Assembly: GCA_964439415.1 (NCBI GenBank)
Contig: CAYTOJ010000004.1
Coordinates: 1-31,379 of the forward strand
DNA: 31,379 nucleotides
Direction of reading: 5' to 3'
Origin: CAYTOJ01 sp964439415
GTDB lineage: Bacteria; Pseudomonadota; Alphaproteobacteria; Rickettsiales; CAZAGG01
The notes beneath the pieces were generated by a model that ran no database searches, was not told where the DNA came from, and saw only the letters and a program-made list of their open reading frames with translations. The translations under genes and the position numbers were made by a program. This document shows, one piece after another, positions 8,564 through 16,352 of this stretch; positions within the stretch are counted from its first letter, which is position 1, and every line of letters starts with the position of its first letter.

Positions 8564-9139
8564 ATGCAAGTCGTGCTTCTGGAAAAAGTTGGTCGCTATG
8601 GCAAAATGGGCGACATAGTTAAGGTTAAGGATGGTTATGCACGTAACTATCTATTGCCGCGCAGTAAGGCACTCAGGGCAACAAAAGAAAATATCAGTAT
8701 TTTTGAAGCAAGAAAAGCTGATCTGGAAGCTGATAATAACAGAAAAAAAAGTGAAGCACAGAAGGTCGCTGCCGCACTGGAGGCTTTGAAAATCACTATT
8801 ATACGCCAGGCAGGCGATGATGGAAGACTCTACGGCTCAGTCACAGCCAAGGACATAGCCGATGCGATTAAAAATGGCAGCGTAGAGGTGGATAGAAAGC
8901 TGCTTCACCTTGATTACGCGGTGAAATCAATCGGTGAATACAATGTGCGTGTTGATTTGCATAGCGAAGTAAGGGCTACTGTAAAAGTCCGGGTAGCAAC
9001 ATCAGAAAAGACGGAAGAAGAAATTGCGCAGGAACAGCAACAGTTTAAATCAGTAGCTCCACAGGAAGCTAAAGGGGAGTTCAAACGCGCAAAAAAATCA
9101 AAAAGCCGCGCAGATACCGGTGAAGACGAAGAGGATTAA
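8564..9139 (+). CDS. rplI: 50S ribosomal protein L9
   Basis: L9 binds 23S rRNA near the L1 stalk. The 191-residue protein has the N-terminal domain MQVVLLEKVGRYGKMGDIVKV with the family signature GYARNYLLPR (about residues 28-37). It then has the long connecting helix and the C-terminal domain (about 80-150, GRLYGSVTAKDIADAI). A charged tail of about 40 residues (Lys, Arg, then Glu/Asp) ends the protein, as in other alphaproteobacteria. The start is ATG with AAGGGA upstream. It is the fourth gene of the rpsF run. Confidence 0.97.
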   Translation: MQVVLLEKVGRYGKMGDIVKVKDGYARNYLLPRSKALRATKENISIFEARKADLEADNNRKKSEAQKVAAALEALKITIIRQAGDDGRLYGSVTAKDIADAIKNGSVEVDRKLLHLDYAVKSIGEYNVRVDLHSEVRATVKVRVATSEKTEEEIAQEQQQFKSVAPQEAKGEFKRAKKSKSRADTGEDEED

Positions 9140-9201
9140 TAACGCCGCTTGAATTAAAAACCATCTACTCTAAATAACCCTCTGTTATATTATTGCGGCA
9201 T

Positions 9202-10332
9202 ATGGGCAAAAGGGATTTTTACGAAATTCTAGGCGTAAGCAAAGGCGCTTCTGCGGATGAGCTTAAAAAGGCTTACCGTAAGCTGGCTATGGAATATCAT
9301 CCTGATAAAAACCCGGGTGATAACATAGCCGAGCAGAAATTTAAGGAAATCAGCGAAGCTTACGAAGTTCTGAAGGACGATCAGAAACGCGCTGCCTATG
9401 ACCGTTACGGCCATACCGTGTTTGAAAATGGTAGTGGGGGTGCTGGCGGTTTTGATTTCAGCGGTTCATTCTCCGATATTTTTGATGATTTATTTGGTGA
9501 CTTAATGGGTGGCCGTCGTGGCGGTGGGGGAGGGCAGTCTAACCTGCGCGGTGCTGATTTGCGTTATAACCTGGAAATCACTCTGGAGGATGCTTATAAA
9601 GGCCGTCAGGAAAATATAAAAGTAGTTACATCCGTCGCCTGTGATTCCTGTAATGCTACAGGCAGTGAGGGGGGAGGGAAGCCGGAAGTTTGCGGAACCT
9701 GCCGTGGTTCAGGGCGCATCCGGGCGCAGCAGGGTTTTTTCACGGTTGAGCGGACTTGCGCAACCTGCGGCGGTGTTGGACGTATAGTCAAGAATCCGTG
9801 CAAAGTATGCGGCAGTATGGGGCGTGTGCGTAAGGAAAAAGTGCTGGCTGTAAATATACCATCCGGGGTGGAGGAGGGAACCAGAATCAGGCTGACCGGT
9901 GAAGGTGAGGCCGGTATCAGGGGCGGCCAGAACGGTGATTTGTACATTTTTCTCTCAATAGCACCGCACAAGCTTTTTAAACGTGAAGCTGCGGATATTC
10001 ATTGCAACGTGCCGATTAAAATGACTACCGCATCCCTCGGCGGGAGCATTGAAGTGCCAACTATTGACGGGATGCGTGCCCGCGTGACAATACCTGCCGG
10101 TACGCAAACCAATGATCAGTTCCGGCTTAAGGCTAAGGGGATGAGCATAATGCGCTCAAGCAACCGTGGGGACATGTATATTCATGCCGTGGTTGAAACA
10201 CCGCGCAACCTGAATAAGAAACAGCAGGAACTGCTGAAAGAACTGGATAAACTGGGCGGCAAAGGTACAAGCCCGGAAAGCGAAGGTTTTTTCTCCAAAG
10301 TTAAGGAACTCTGGGGTGATTTGAAGGATTAG
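9202..10332 (+). CDS. dnaJ: Chaperone protein DnaJ (Hsp40)
   Basis: DnaJ delivers unfolded substrates to DnaK and stimulates its ATPase. The 376 residues contain a J-domain (1-70) with HPD at 33-35, a Gly/Phe-rich linker (about 75-120) and four complete CxxCxGxG-type zinc repeats (about 147-210: CDSCNATG, CGTCRGSG, CATCGGVG, CKVCGSMG). Two C-terminal beta domains follow. An upstream in-frame TTG (9193) exists, but the ATG at 9202 matches the usual family start (KRDFYEILGV) and is preferred. It follows rplI by 62 bases. dnaK is not adjacent, unlike the common dnaK-dnaJ pair. It converges with recF, leaving 18 bases between the stop codons. Confidence 0.97.
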   Translation: MGKRDFYEILGVSKGASADELKKAYRKLAMEYHPDKNPGDNIAEQKFKEISEAYEVLKDDQKRAAYDRYGHTVFENGSGGAGGFDFSGSFSDIFDDLFGDLMGGRRGGGGGQSNLRGADLRYNLEITLEDAYKGRQENIKVVTSVACDSCNATGSEGGGKPEVCGTCRGSGRIRAQQGFFTVERTCATCGGVGRIVKNPCKVCGSMGRVRKEKVLAVNIPSGVEEGTRIRLTGEGEAGIRGGQNGDLYIFLSIAPHKLFKREAADIHCNVPIKMTTASLGGSIEVPTIDGMRARVTIPAGTQTNDQFRLKAKGMSIMRSSNRGDMYIHAVVETPRNLNKKQQELLKELDKLGGKGTSPESEGFFSKVKELWGDLKD

Positions 10333-10350
10333 TAAGGCTACTGTGAGAAT

Positions 10351-11511
10351 TTAACCAATAATTTTATTTATCCCCAGAAACTGTGCGTTACCTTTCAGGA
10401 ATGCGAAGTTGTCAGCGTCCACACAGGTTATCCATATTTGGCTTTTTAGTTCAGTAAGTTGAGTAAAGAGGGAGACTCTACGCTCCTCATCAAGATATGC
10501 CGCCAGGTCATCCAGGAGCATGACTGGGGCGGATACTGCATATAAAGCCTTGCCTGCCGCGGCTGCCAGAATAATGGAGATAAGCAGGGCTTTCTGCTCC
10601 CCGGTTGAGCATAATTCCACCATCAAACCGTTACCAGAGTGGGTAACGGCAAGGTTGCTGCGGTGTGCGCCGAAACTGGTGCGCCCGCTTAAAGTGTCTG
10701 CCGTACGGCTGGCTTTCAGTATTTCCCCGGCTTTGTTTTCAGCCTCTAAAGCTTTATGTGCGGCTAGTAATTCCTCAACTTCCCCTTCCACTGCCAGCAG
10801 TGCTTTTGGAAACAGTTCACCCTTCTGCGCACTTATAACCCCGTTCAGCATGGAAACGGCTTCCAGTCTGGCGGCGGATATTGCTATACTGAGCGAGGCT
10901 ATCTGTTTTTCAACTCCGTTCAGCCATATAGCATCACTGGAATAATCTTTAAGCAGGCGGTTGCGTTCTGATACCGCTTTCTCAAAAGCACTTACCCTTC
11001 CGGCATGTGCAAAATCAAAATTATACACCAGCCGATCAAGAAAACGGCGGCGCTCCCCTGCACTTTCCTGAAATATCTGGGATAAGCGTGGGGTAATCCA
11101 CAGGCAGGGAAATACTTCTGCCAGAGCTTCATTGGATGCCTGCTTGCCGTTGATACGCACAATACGCTTATCGCTTCCCTGCGCAGTGCCATCCAGCCCG
11201 GTTCCAACCATTGCACTGCCGCTTGCCGCTTCAATTTCAGCGTAAACTGTCCAGGGCTGGTGCTGCCCGCTATGCAGACGGCCAATTTCCTGGTACTTCG
11301 CGCCACGAAGCCCCTTGCCGGGGGTAAGCAGTGATATTGCTTCCAGTATATTGGTTTTGCCTGCACCGTTACGGCCACTTAGTACTAAAATTTCAGATTC
11401 CGGCATAATCTCCGCTTGGCTGTAATTGCGGAAATTATTGAGAGATAATCTTTTTATCCCATATTCTACACTGCTGACCTGATTCAAACTGGCTGAGGAT
11501 TTATAATTCAT
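10351..11511 (-). CDS. recF: DNA replication and repair protein RecF
   Basis: RecF is an SMC-like ABC ATPase that helps load RecA at single-strand gaps with RecO and RecR. The 386-residue protein shows Walker A GRNGAGKT (46-53), the family segment ISLLTPGKGLRGA, the ABC signature region STGEQKALL (about 300) and Walker B VMLLDDLAAYLD (about 330). The N-terminus has about 15 extra residues (MNYKSSASLNQVSSVEYG) before the normal RLSLNNFRNY, so a later start is possible. It is not beside dnaN or gyrB. The family B repeat begins only 7 bases upstream of its start codon, so the recF leader lies within that repeat. Confidence 0.95.
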   Translation of the reverse strand: MNYKSSASLNQVSSVEYGIKRLSLNNFRNYSQAEIMPESEILVLSGRNGAGKTNILEAISLLTPGKGLRGAKYQEIGRLHSGQHQPWTVYAEIEAASGSAMVGTGLDGTAQGSDKRIVRINGKQASNEALAEVFPCLWITPRLSQIFQESAGERRRFLDRLVYNFDFAHAGRVSAFEKAVSERNRLLKDYSSDAIWLNGVEKQIASLSIAISAARLEAVSMLNGVISAQKGELFPKALLAVEGEVEELLAAHKALEAENKAGEILKASRTADTLSGRTSFGAHRSNLAVTHSGNGLMVELCSTGEQKALLISIILAAAAGKALYAVSAPVMLLDDLAAYLDEERRVSLFTQLTELKSQIWITCVDADNFAFLKGNAQFLGINKIIG

Positions 11512-11517
11512 CAGCTT

Positions 11518-11681
11518 ATATACCGCTATCGTTTGAAGAGTTGAAATTATTTATGTCAATCTGGCGGTATATCTTTTATTTGTTAAGGGGGGCGCACCCC
11601 CCGGCTTACAGCCTCCCCTTAAGCAGCGCTGGCGCAGGTCGCTACGCTCCAAATGTCAACTCTTGAAATGTGAGGAGTATA
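11518..11681. repeat. Family B structured repeat, copy 1
   Basis: Three stems can be seen. Stem I pairs ATATACCGC (11518-11526) with GCGGTATAT (11564-11572). Stem II pairs GGGGGG (11587-11592) with CCCCCC (11597-11602). Stem III pairs GGCT (11603-11606) with AGCC (11610-11613). TTAAGGGG (11583-11590) and CCCCTTAA (11615-11622) form an alternative outer pairing. The element ends with an inverted version of its left end (CAACTCTTG to GAGGAGTATA, 11657-11681). It fills the divergent recF/rpmE intergenic region. The second copy is at 26749. Confidence 0.8.
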
Positions 11682-11723
11682 GGATCACATTTGCCGCCTG
11701 GCATAAAAGTATCATTTTATTTA

Positions 11724-11751
11724 TTGAGTTGCAGGAAAAGCATGTTATAAG
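11724..11751 (+). promoter_or_regulatory. Candidate rpmE promoter
   Basis: TTGAGT (11724-11729) and TATAAG (11746-11751) are 16 bases apart, about 30 bases upstream of the rpmE ATG and just outside the family B repeat. It is a reasonable sigma-70-type match. Confidence 0.45.
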
Positions 11752-11783
11752 CCACCTCGTTCATAAGCGGAGTATTAAGAGTC

Positions 11784-12125
11784 ATGAAGGCAGGCATTCA
11801 CCCTGATTACCATAAAATCAACGTCGTGATGACGGATGGTACAAAATATGAAACCTATTCCACATATGGTAAGGAAGGGGATACTCTGCAACTTGATGTT
11901 GACTCTAAAACCCACCCGGCATGGATAGGCGGCGGCGCAACAATCAACCAGCGTGCCAGCCAGGTGGCCAAGTTTAACAACAGATTCGGAAGTCTGGGTG
12001 GTGGAATTAAAACAGTGCCTAAAGCAGAAGCAAAGGCTGATGACAGCGCAGCAGCGGAAGTCGCGGCCAAGCCTGTTGAGAAAAAAGCTGAAGCCAAGCC
12101 AGCCGCTAAAAAGGTCAAAAAATAA
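11784..12125 (+). CDS. rpmE: 50S ribosomal protein L31 with Lys/Ala-rich tail
   Basis: The first 75 residues are a standard L31 (MKAGIHPDYHKINVVMTDG, THPAW near 44-48, FNNRFGSL near 64-71). There are no cysteines, so it is the zinc-free form. About 38 additional C-terminal residues, rich in Ala, Lys, Glu and Pro, follow (residues 76-113). The start is ATG with GGAG about 10 bases upstream. A family A repeat starts 9 bases after the stop codon and should act as the terminator. Confidence 0.96.
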   Translation: MKAGIHPDYHKINVVMTDGTKYETYSTYGKEGDTLQLDVDSKTHPAWIGGGATINQRASQVAKFNNRFGSLGGGIKTVPKAEAKADDSAAAEVAAKPVEKKAEAKPAAKKVKK

Positions 12126-12133
12126 AAATACTA

Positions 12134-12178
12134 TATACCTATCGCACTTCAAGAGTGCGACAGGTATATCTTTTATAT
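12134..12178 (+). terminator. Probable rpmE terminator formed by repeat hairpin C
   Basis: A 15-bp stem with a 5-base loop begins 9 bases after the rpmE stop codon and is followed by a T-rich tract. It is part of family A copy 2. Confidence 0.65.
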
Positions 12179-12271
12179 TTTGCGCATGGCCGCCAATCCA
12201 GCCCCATGCGCGTACATACTGCTCGCTACTTGCCTGCACAAAATCCACACATCAAAAACGCGAGCAGTATA
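12134..12271 (-). repeat. Family A three-hairpin repeat, copy 2
   Basis: Hairpin C is TATACCTATCGCACT (12134-12148), loop TCAAG, then its complement (12154-12168) with one mismatch, followed by TCTTTTATATTTT on the plus strand. Hairpin B pairs TGCGCATGG (12181-12189) with CCATGCGCG (12203-12211). Hairpin A pairs ATACTGCTCGC (12216-12226) with GCGAGCAGTAT (12260-12270). The first hairpin plus T-run lies directly behind rpmE and would serve as its intrinsic terminator. Confidence 0.9.
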
Positions 12272-12324
12272 CCGCATGAGCTGCGGATGAGGTGGCGCAG
12301 CTCGTGCCGTGCAGCTTTTCGGTT

Positions 12325-12726
12325 TTACCCTACAGTATCAATCAGGGACGAGTAAGCTTTATCAGTTGCCTGCAAAGTCGTAACTGAGGCTTTGTAGGAA
12401 TTGCGTGCCAGTATCAGGTTTAATGCCTGCTCGCCTTCATCCACATTAGGAAATTGAACGATTCCATTTTGATCCGCAACCGATTTGGATGGATCATAAA
12501 CCGGGACACTGGGGGAGGCGATTGACTTAACCGTCGCCAGTGTGCCTGCGCCTTCCTGCGGAGTGCTCTGCACCACCTCCAGGGGTTTATATGGCTTATT
12601 GACTATATCGCCGTTTTCATCAATGGCTGCCGTGCTGCCAGCATTGGCAATGTTGGAAGAAGCGACGTTAATACGCGCTGCTGCCGCATTTATACCGCTG
12701 AGAGAGGCCTTTAAACCAGCATCCAT
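12325..12726 (-). CDS. FlgC-like flagellar basal-body rod protein
   Basis: The 133-residue protein has the N-terminal rod signature (GINAAAARINVASSNIANAGS, about 11-31) and the C-terminal helix typical of FlgB/FlgC (ARNSYKASVTTLQATDKAYSSLIDT). It also has a central FlgC-type motif (DPSKSVADQNGIVQFPNVD, about 78-96). Length agrees with FlgC (about 135). In flagellated bacteria FlgC builds the proximal rod and sits beside flgB and fliE, but no other flagellar gene is in this window. It may be a stand-alone paralogue of the kind found in many alphaproteobacteria. The start is ATG with AGGA upstream. It lies downstream of the ankyrin gene on the same strand. Confidence 0.8.
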   Translation of the reverse strand: MDAGLKASLSGINAAAARINVASSNIANAGSTAAIDENGDIVNKPYKPLEVVQSTPQEGAGTLATVKSIASPSVPVYDPSKSVADQNGIVQFPNVDEGEQALNLILARNSYKASVTTLQATDKAYSSLIDTVG

Positions 12727-12819
12727 GCTAATTCCTGCTTATTTTTCTTTTCCTGAGCCAGTATTATTAATTGATAATGGTTAATTTATGACTAATAACT
12801 TAACTTTTATTGATGCGGC

Positions 12820-12958
12820 TATACTGCTCATGTTTCCGATGTGCGGATTTTTTGCGGTTAATTCGCGAGCAGTATAGCAGCGAATTCGGCTGGGTTGGCG
12901 GCCATGCGCAAACATATAAAAAATACACCTATCGCACTTTTGCAGTGTGATAGGTGTA
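12820..12958 (+). repeat. Family A three-hairpin repeat, copy 3
   Basis: Hairpin A pairs TATACTGCTC (12820-12829) with GAGCAGTATA (12867-12876). The middle segment keeps only the right arm of hairpin B (GGCGGCCATGCGCAAA, about 12898-12913). Hairpin C is TACACCTATCGCACT (12924-12938), loop TTTGC, AGTGTGATAGGTGTA (12944-12958). Its third base pair is C-G, where the other copies have T-A. The last base of the hairpin abuts the stop codon (12959-12961) of the ankyrin gene. Confidence 0.9.
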
Positions 12959-13933
12959 CTATTCCTCCTCATATTCGTCATCATCCTTATCAATCACGCG
13001 GGGTTTGAAAGGCACGGTTGATGGTATAGATGTGGAAGGTGCTGAGGTAGAAGGTATTGAGGTTGCAGGTCTGGATTTTGCAGCGGCTGCGCCTTTACCG
13101 AATTTCCAGTTTTTCACCACTTCCATGCACCTTTCTGTTATTTGTTCCTTATTGCCAAAATCAGGCCTGGTGCGCCTCTCTCCCATATAATCCAGCTTGT
13201 TGGCAAGGGTGGAGGATGACATGGTGGTAATGTCATTAATCTGCTGCTGATTATAGCGGAAAACCTCCGCCAGTTCCTGCGCATCTACTTTTATCTGGTC
13301 TTTATGCTGGTTTACCTGGTTGTTACGGAAGCTTTTATCCTGCTCAGAACGGTAAAGATTTTTATCCAGTATATACATGTTATACTTGGCGGCGCAGGAA
13401 TTAAACGCGACTGAACGCACCAGCTTCATGAAATTCTCAGGGCTTGCCCGCTGTCGGTTTCTCTCCTCAATCTCCCGGATTTTATCAAGTATCAGGCCGG
13501 CGATTTCAGGAAAATCCATTACCTTAGCCACCTGATATGGGGTGTTACCTTTATTATCGGTTATGTTGAAGTCAGCCTCCTTGCTTAAATAGTACTTAAC
13601 CAGAGCTACATTCCGGTTTTTCACCGCATTTAAAAGCGGATAGTTCTTGTCACCATCACTTAAGTTTATATCCGCACCTGCTTCCACCAGAGTCTGCGCC
13701 AGTTTGAGGCTCTCAGGGTCTTTCCTGTCGGAAGCGATAGCCAGGGCAGGCAGACCATGTTGATTGCGGGCATCAGGATTAGCGCCACGGCCTAGAATAA
13801 TCTTTATATCCTCACTCCGGCCAAAAGCGGTGTAATAAATTAAATCCTTGCTTGCCGCGCTGTCAAAAGCAATTGCCTGCCCTGCGCCAAGCATAATAAA
13901 GCTAGTAATGATAAATTTAACAAAATAGTTCAT
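12959..13933 (-). CDS. Exported ankyrin-repeat protein
   Basis: From the ATG at 13933 the product has 324 residues. The first about 22 residues (MNYFVKFIITSFIMLGAGQAIA) form a clear signal peptide, so it should be periplasmic or secreted. Ankyrin repeats cover about residues 26-150 (DLIYYTAFGRSEDIKIILGR, LPALAIASD, YPLLNAVKNRNVALVKYYLS, GNTPYQVAKVMDFPEIAGLI). A charged helical segment follows, with a region carrying two cysteines, and then a low-complexity Ser/Thr/Pro stretch of near-repeated units (ATSIPSTSAPSTSIPST). The protein ends in an acidic tail (DDDEYEEE). An upstream TTG (13972) is open but would bury the signal peptide. It diverges from htpG. The function is unknown. Confidence 0.8.
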   Translation of the reverse strand: MNYFVKFIITSFIMLGAGQAIAFDSAASKDLIYYTAFGRSEDIKIILGRGANPDARNQHGLPALAIASDRKDPESLKLAQTLVEAGADINLSDGDKNYPLLNAVKNRNVALVKYYLSKEADFNITDNKGNTPYQVAKVMDFPEIAGLILDKIREIEERNRQRASPENFMKLVRSVAFNSCAAKYNMYILDKNLYRSEQDKSFRNNQVNQHKDQIKVDAQELAEVFRYNQQQINDITTMSSSTLANKLDYMGERRTRPDFGNKEQITERCMEVVKNWKFGKGAAAAKSRPATSIPSTSAPSTSIPSTVPFKPRVIDKDDDEYEEE

Positions 13934-14024
13934 TGCCGAAATTATAACCCTTAATGCTCTTGAAATCCACAATAGCCTGTTACATATGGAAGAATAACAT
14001 TTATTTAACGTGGGAGTAACGCAG

Positions 14025-15887
14025 ATGGAAAAAACAGAGGAGTGCCTTAGTTTCAGCGCGGAAGTGGCTAAAATCCTGAAGCTTATGGTGCACTCTATTT
14101 ATAAGAATAAGGACATTTTCCTGCGGGAGTTGATCTCCAACGCTTCAGACGCCTGCGATAAACTGAAGTTCGAGGCACTGGCGAGTCCATCCCTGCTGGG
14201 TAGCGATGTTTTGAAAATCGGGATTATTCTGAATGCTGCTGAGGGCACACTCAGCATCACTGATAACGGTATCGGCATGAGCCGGGAGGATTTAATTAAT
14301 AACTTAGGAACCATCGCCCGCTCAGGCACGGCGGAATTTGCCGCACAAGTTGGTAAATCAAGTGATGTATCATTAATAGGCCAGTTCGGGGTTGGCTTTT
14401 ATTCCAGCTTCATGGCGGCGGATGAGGTGATTGTAACCAGCCGCAAAGCCGGGGAGGATAAAGGGCACATCTGGAAATCGAATGGGGATGGCAGCTTTAC
14501 AATTAGTGAGGCTGATAGCGCGCAGCGCGGAACCATCATCACCATGCGCATAAAACCTGAGGAGCAGGCATACCTCGATAAACACCACCTGCAATTTATC
14601 ATCAGAACATATTCCGATCACATCGCCTACCCCATAGAGTTTTCAGATGGCGCGGGGGAGGCGAAAATAATCAATACCGCCGCGGCTATCTGGACACGCC
14701 CGAAGCAGGAGCTAACCGCGCAGCAATATAATGAATTCTACCGTCACGCCGCTCATGCGGGGGATGAGCCGTGGCTAGTAATTCATAACCGCAATGAGGG
14801 TGTGGTTGAGTATACCAACCTTTTATTCATACCATCAACCAAGCCGTTTGACCTGTTCCACCCTGACCGCATCAGAAGGGTAAAGCTGTATGTGAAAAGA
14901 GTTTTTATTACTGATGAGGAAGTTGACATTATCCCCCACTACCTGCGTTTTCTGCGCGGGATAGTGGACTCTGAAGACCTGCCGCTGAACATCAGCCGCG
15001 AGACTCTGCAACATAACGCGGTGCTGGATAAAATCAGGCACAGCCTGGTGAAGCGTGTATTGCAGAAACTCAAGAAAAAGGCATCTGAGAATCAGCAAGA
15101 TTATGAAGGTTTTATCCGCAACTTCGGCGCAATCCTGAAGGAAGGGCTATGCGAGGGTATTACGCCTAAGCATGAGATTATGGAAGTCTGCCGCTTTGCC
15201 ACCACCGCGCATACCAGCCTTACCAGTCTGGATGATTATATCACACGGATGCAGAACGGGCAGGAGGATATATACTACTTAAACTGCGAAAGCCGGGATG
15301 AAGCCCTGCAAAGCCCGATTCTGGAGGGGTTCACCAGCAAGGGTTATGAGGTTCTGCTGTTTACCGACCATGTGGATGATTTCTGGGTAAACACGGTGCA
15401 TGAGTATAAGGATAAAAAGCTGAAAAGCATCACCCGCAGCGGTATTGATCTGAAAAGCAGCACGGAGAAATCCGGCGAAGAACCTTCAGCGCAAGCAGAT
15501 AGTGGCAACATGGAAAAACTGCTGGCAGCACTGCGGGAGCTTTATGGCGCAGCGGTGAAGGACGTGGTTATAACAGGAAAGCTCAATGAAATTCCGGCGG
15601 TAATCTCCACCGAGGAAGGGCAGATGGATATCAGGTTCGAGAAATTCCTGCTGGATAATAAACAACTGGCGGGTAAATCCTCTAAAATACTGGAGATTAA
15701 CCATGAACATGCGGTAATTCGTGGGCTTGATCGTATCTTAAGTATATCAGGCAGCAGTGAGCAGTTTAAAGAACTGGCCTGCATGGTGCTGGATCAGGCG
15801 CGCATAATATCCGGCGAAGAAGTTGAGGATCGCGCCGCCTTCGCCCGCCGCCTGTGCAGACTGATGGAAAATAAACTGGCGGCGTAA
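14025..15887 (+). CDS. htpG: Molecular chaperone HtpG (Hsp90)
   Basis: HtpG is a cytosolic ATP-dependent Hsp90 chaperone. From the ATG at 14025 it has 620 residues, the usual length. The GHKL ATPase domain shows ELISNASDACDKL (about 35-47), DNGIGMSREDLINNLGTIARSGT (about 80-102) and GQFGVGFYSSF (about 119-129). The middle domain includes LRGIVDSEDLPLNISRETLQ, and the C-terminal dimerisation domain follows. The start was chosen because GGGAG lies 8 bases upstream; the in-frame GTG at 14010 overlaps that Shine-Dalgarno sequence. It is monocistronic and divergent from the ankyrin gene. Confidence 0.97.
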   Translation: MEKTEECLSFSAEVAKILKLMVHSIYKNKDIFLRELISNASDACDKLKFEALASPSLLGSDVLKIGIILNAAEGTLSITDNGIGMSREDLINNLGTIARSGTAEFAAQVGKSSDVSLIGQFGVGFYSSFMAADEVIVTSRKAGEDKGHIWKSNGDGSFTISEADSAQRGTIITMRIKPEEQAYLDKHHLQFIIRTYSDHIAYPIEFSDGAGEAKIINTAAAIWTRPKQELTAQQYNEFYRHAAHAGDEPWLVIHNRNEGVVEYTNLLFIPSTKPFDLFHPDRIRRVKLYVKRVFITDEEVDIIPHYLRFLRGIVDSEDLPLNISRETLQHNAVLDKIRHSLVKRVLQKLKKKASENQQDYEGFIRNFGAILKEGLCEGITPKHEIMEVCRFATTAHTSLTSLDDYITRMQNGQEDIYYLNCESRDEALQSPILEGFTSKGYEVLLFTDHVDDFWVNTVHEYKDKKLKSITRSGIDLKSSTEKSGEEPSAQADSGNMEKLLAALRELYGAAVKDVVITGKLNEIPAVISTEEGQMDIRFEKFLLDNKQLAGKSSKILEINHEHAVIRGLDRILSISGSSEQFKELACMVLDQARIISGEEVEDRAAFARRLCRLMENKLAA

Positions 15888-16086
15888 GCTGTTATTTATA
15901 TAATTCTGCTAATATCAAAAATTATACTCACTTACATTTTCGCTCAGAATATCCTGAAAATAGACGCACACAAAATATAAAAAGGTGTATGCAACAGTGC
16001 TTTGAAGAGAAGCCGGAAGGGGCGTTGAAATTTAGTAATCCTGCTGTATTTAACTATCGGTATACTTGTGAGTAGTGTTGTTGTGA

Positions 16087-16240
16087 CTATACTGCTCGCG
16101 TTTTCGATGCGCGGATATTATCCTATGAGTTGCGAGCAGTATAGACGCGCATGGGGTTGGATTGCCTGTCGTTTGAGGCCATGCGCAAAAAATAAAAGAT
16201 ATACCTATCGCACTATTGAAGTGCGATAGGTATATCTTTT
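16087..16240 (+). repeat. Family A three-hairpin repeat, copy 4
   Basis: This is the best-preserved copy. Hairpin A pairs CTATACTGCTCGC (16087-16099) with GCGAGCAGTATAG (16132-16144). Hairpin B pairs GCGCATGG (16147-16154) with CCATGCGC (16179-16186). Hairpin C has a perfect 21-bp stem at 16194-16214 and 16220-16240 around the loop ATTGA, with A-rich and T-rich ends, so it could terminate transcription in either direction. It lies between htpG and the fusion gene. Confidence 0.92.
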
Positions 16241-16320
16241 AATTGTTTAAGCAGGGAATATTTAGAAATCTTAAGTTTATCCTGTCATAAAACTGAAATC
16301 TAAAAGGTTAAGATTTGCCC

Positions 16321-16326
16321 TATAAT
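16321..16326 (+). promoter_or_regulatory. Possible -10 box of the fusion gene
   Basis: A consensus TATAAT lies 26 bases before the ATG at 16353, with AGGG between them as a Shine-Dalgarno sequence. No convincing -35 box is seen at the expected distance. Confidence 0.3.
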
Positions 16327-16352
16327 TATAAATAATCATTAGGGCGGTTACA

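Larger units (their letters stand above)
15888..16352. other. Intergenic region between htpG and the fusion enzyme
   Basis: These 465 bases contain no credible gene. 15961-15995 holds a weak, degenerate match to the family A centre (CAAAATATAAAAAGGTGTAT). 16087-16240 is a complete family A repeat. 16321-16346 holds a possible -10 box and Shine-Dalgarno sequence for the next gene. Confidence 0.7.

Noticed and set aside
9193..9201. TTG start for dnaJ giving three more residues
   Set aside because: The ATG at 9202 gives the standard DnaJ N-terminus, and the TTG has no ribosome site.
13934..13972. Longer N-terminus for the ankyrin protein from a TTG
   Set aside because: It would place 13 residues in front of a good signal peptide; the ATG at 13933 starts exactly at that signal.
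3308..16240. CRISPR array
   Set aside because: The repeated units are far apart, palindromic, in both orientations and without regular spacers or cas genes.
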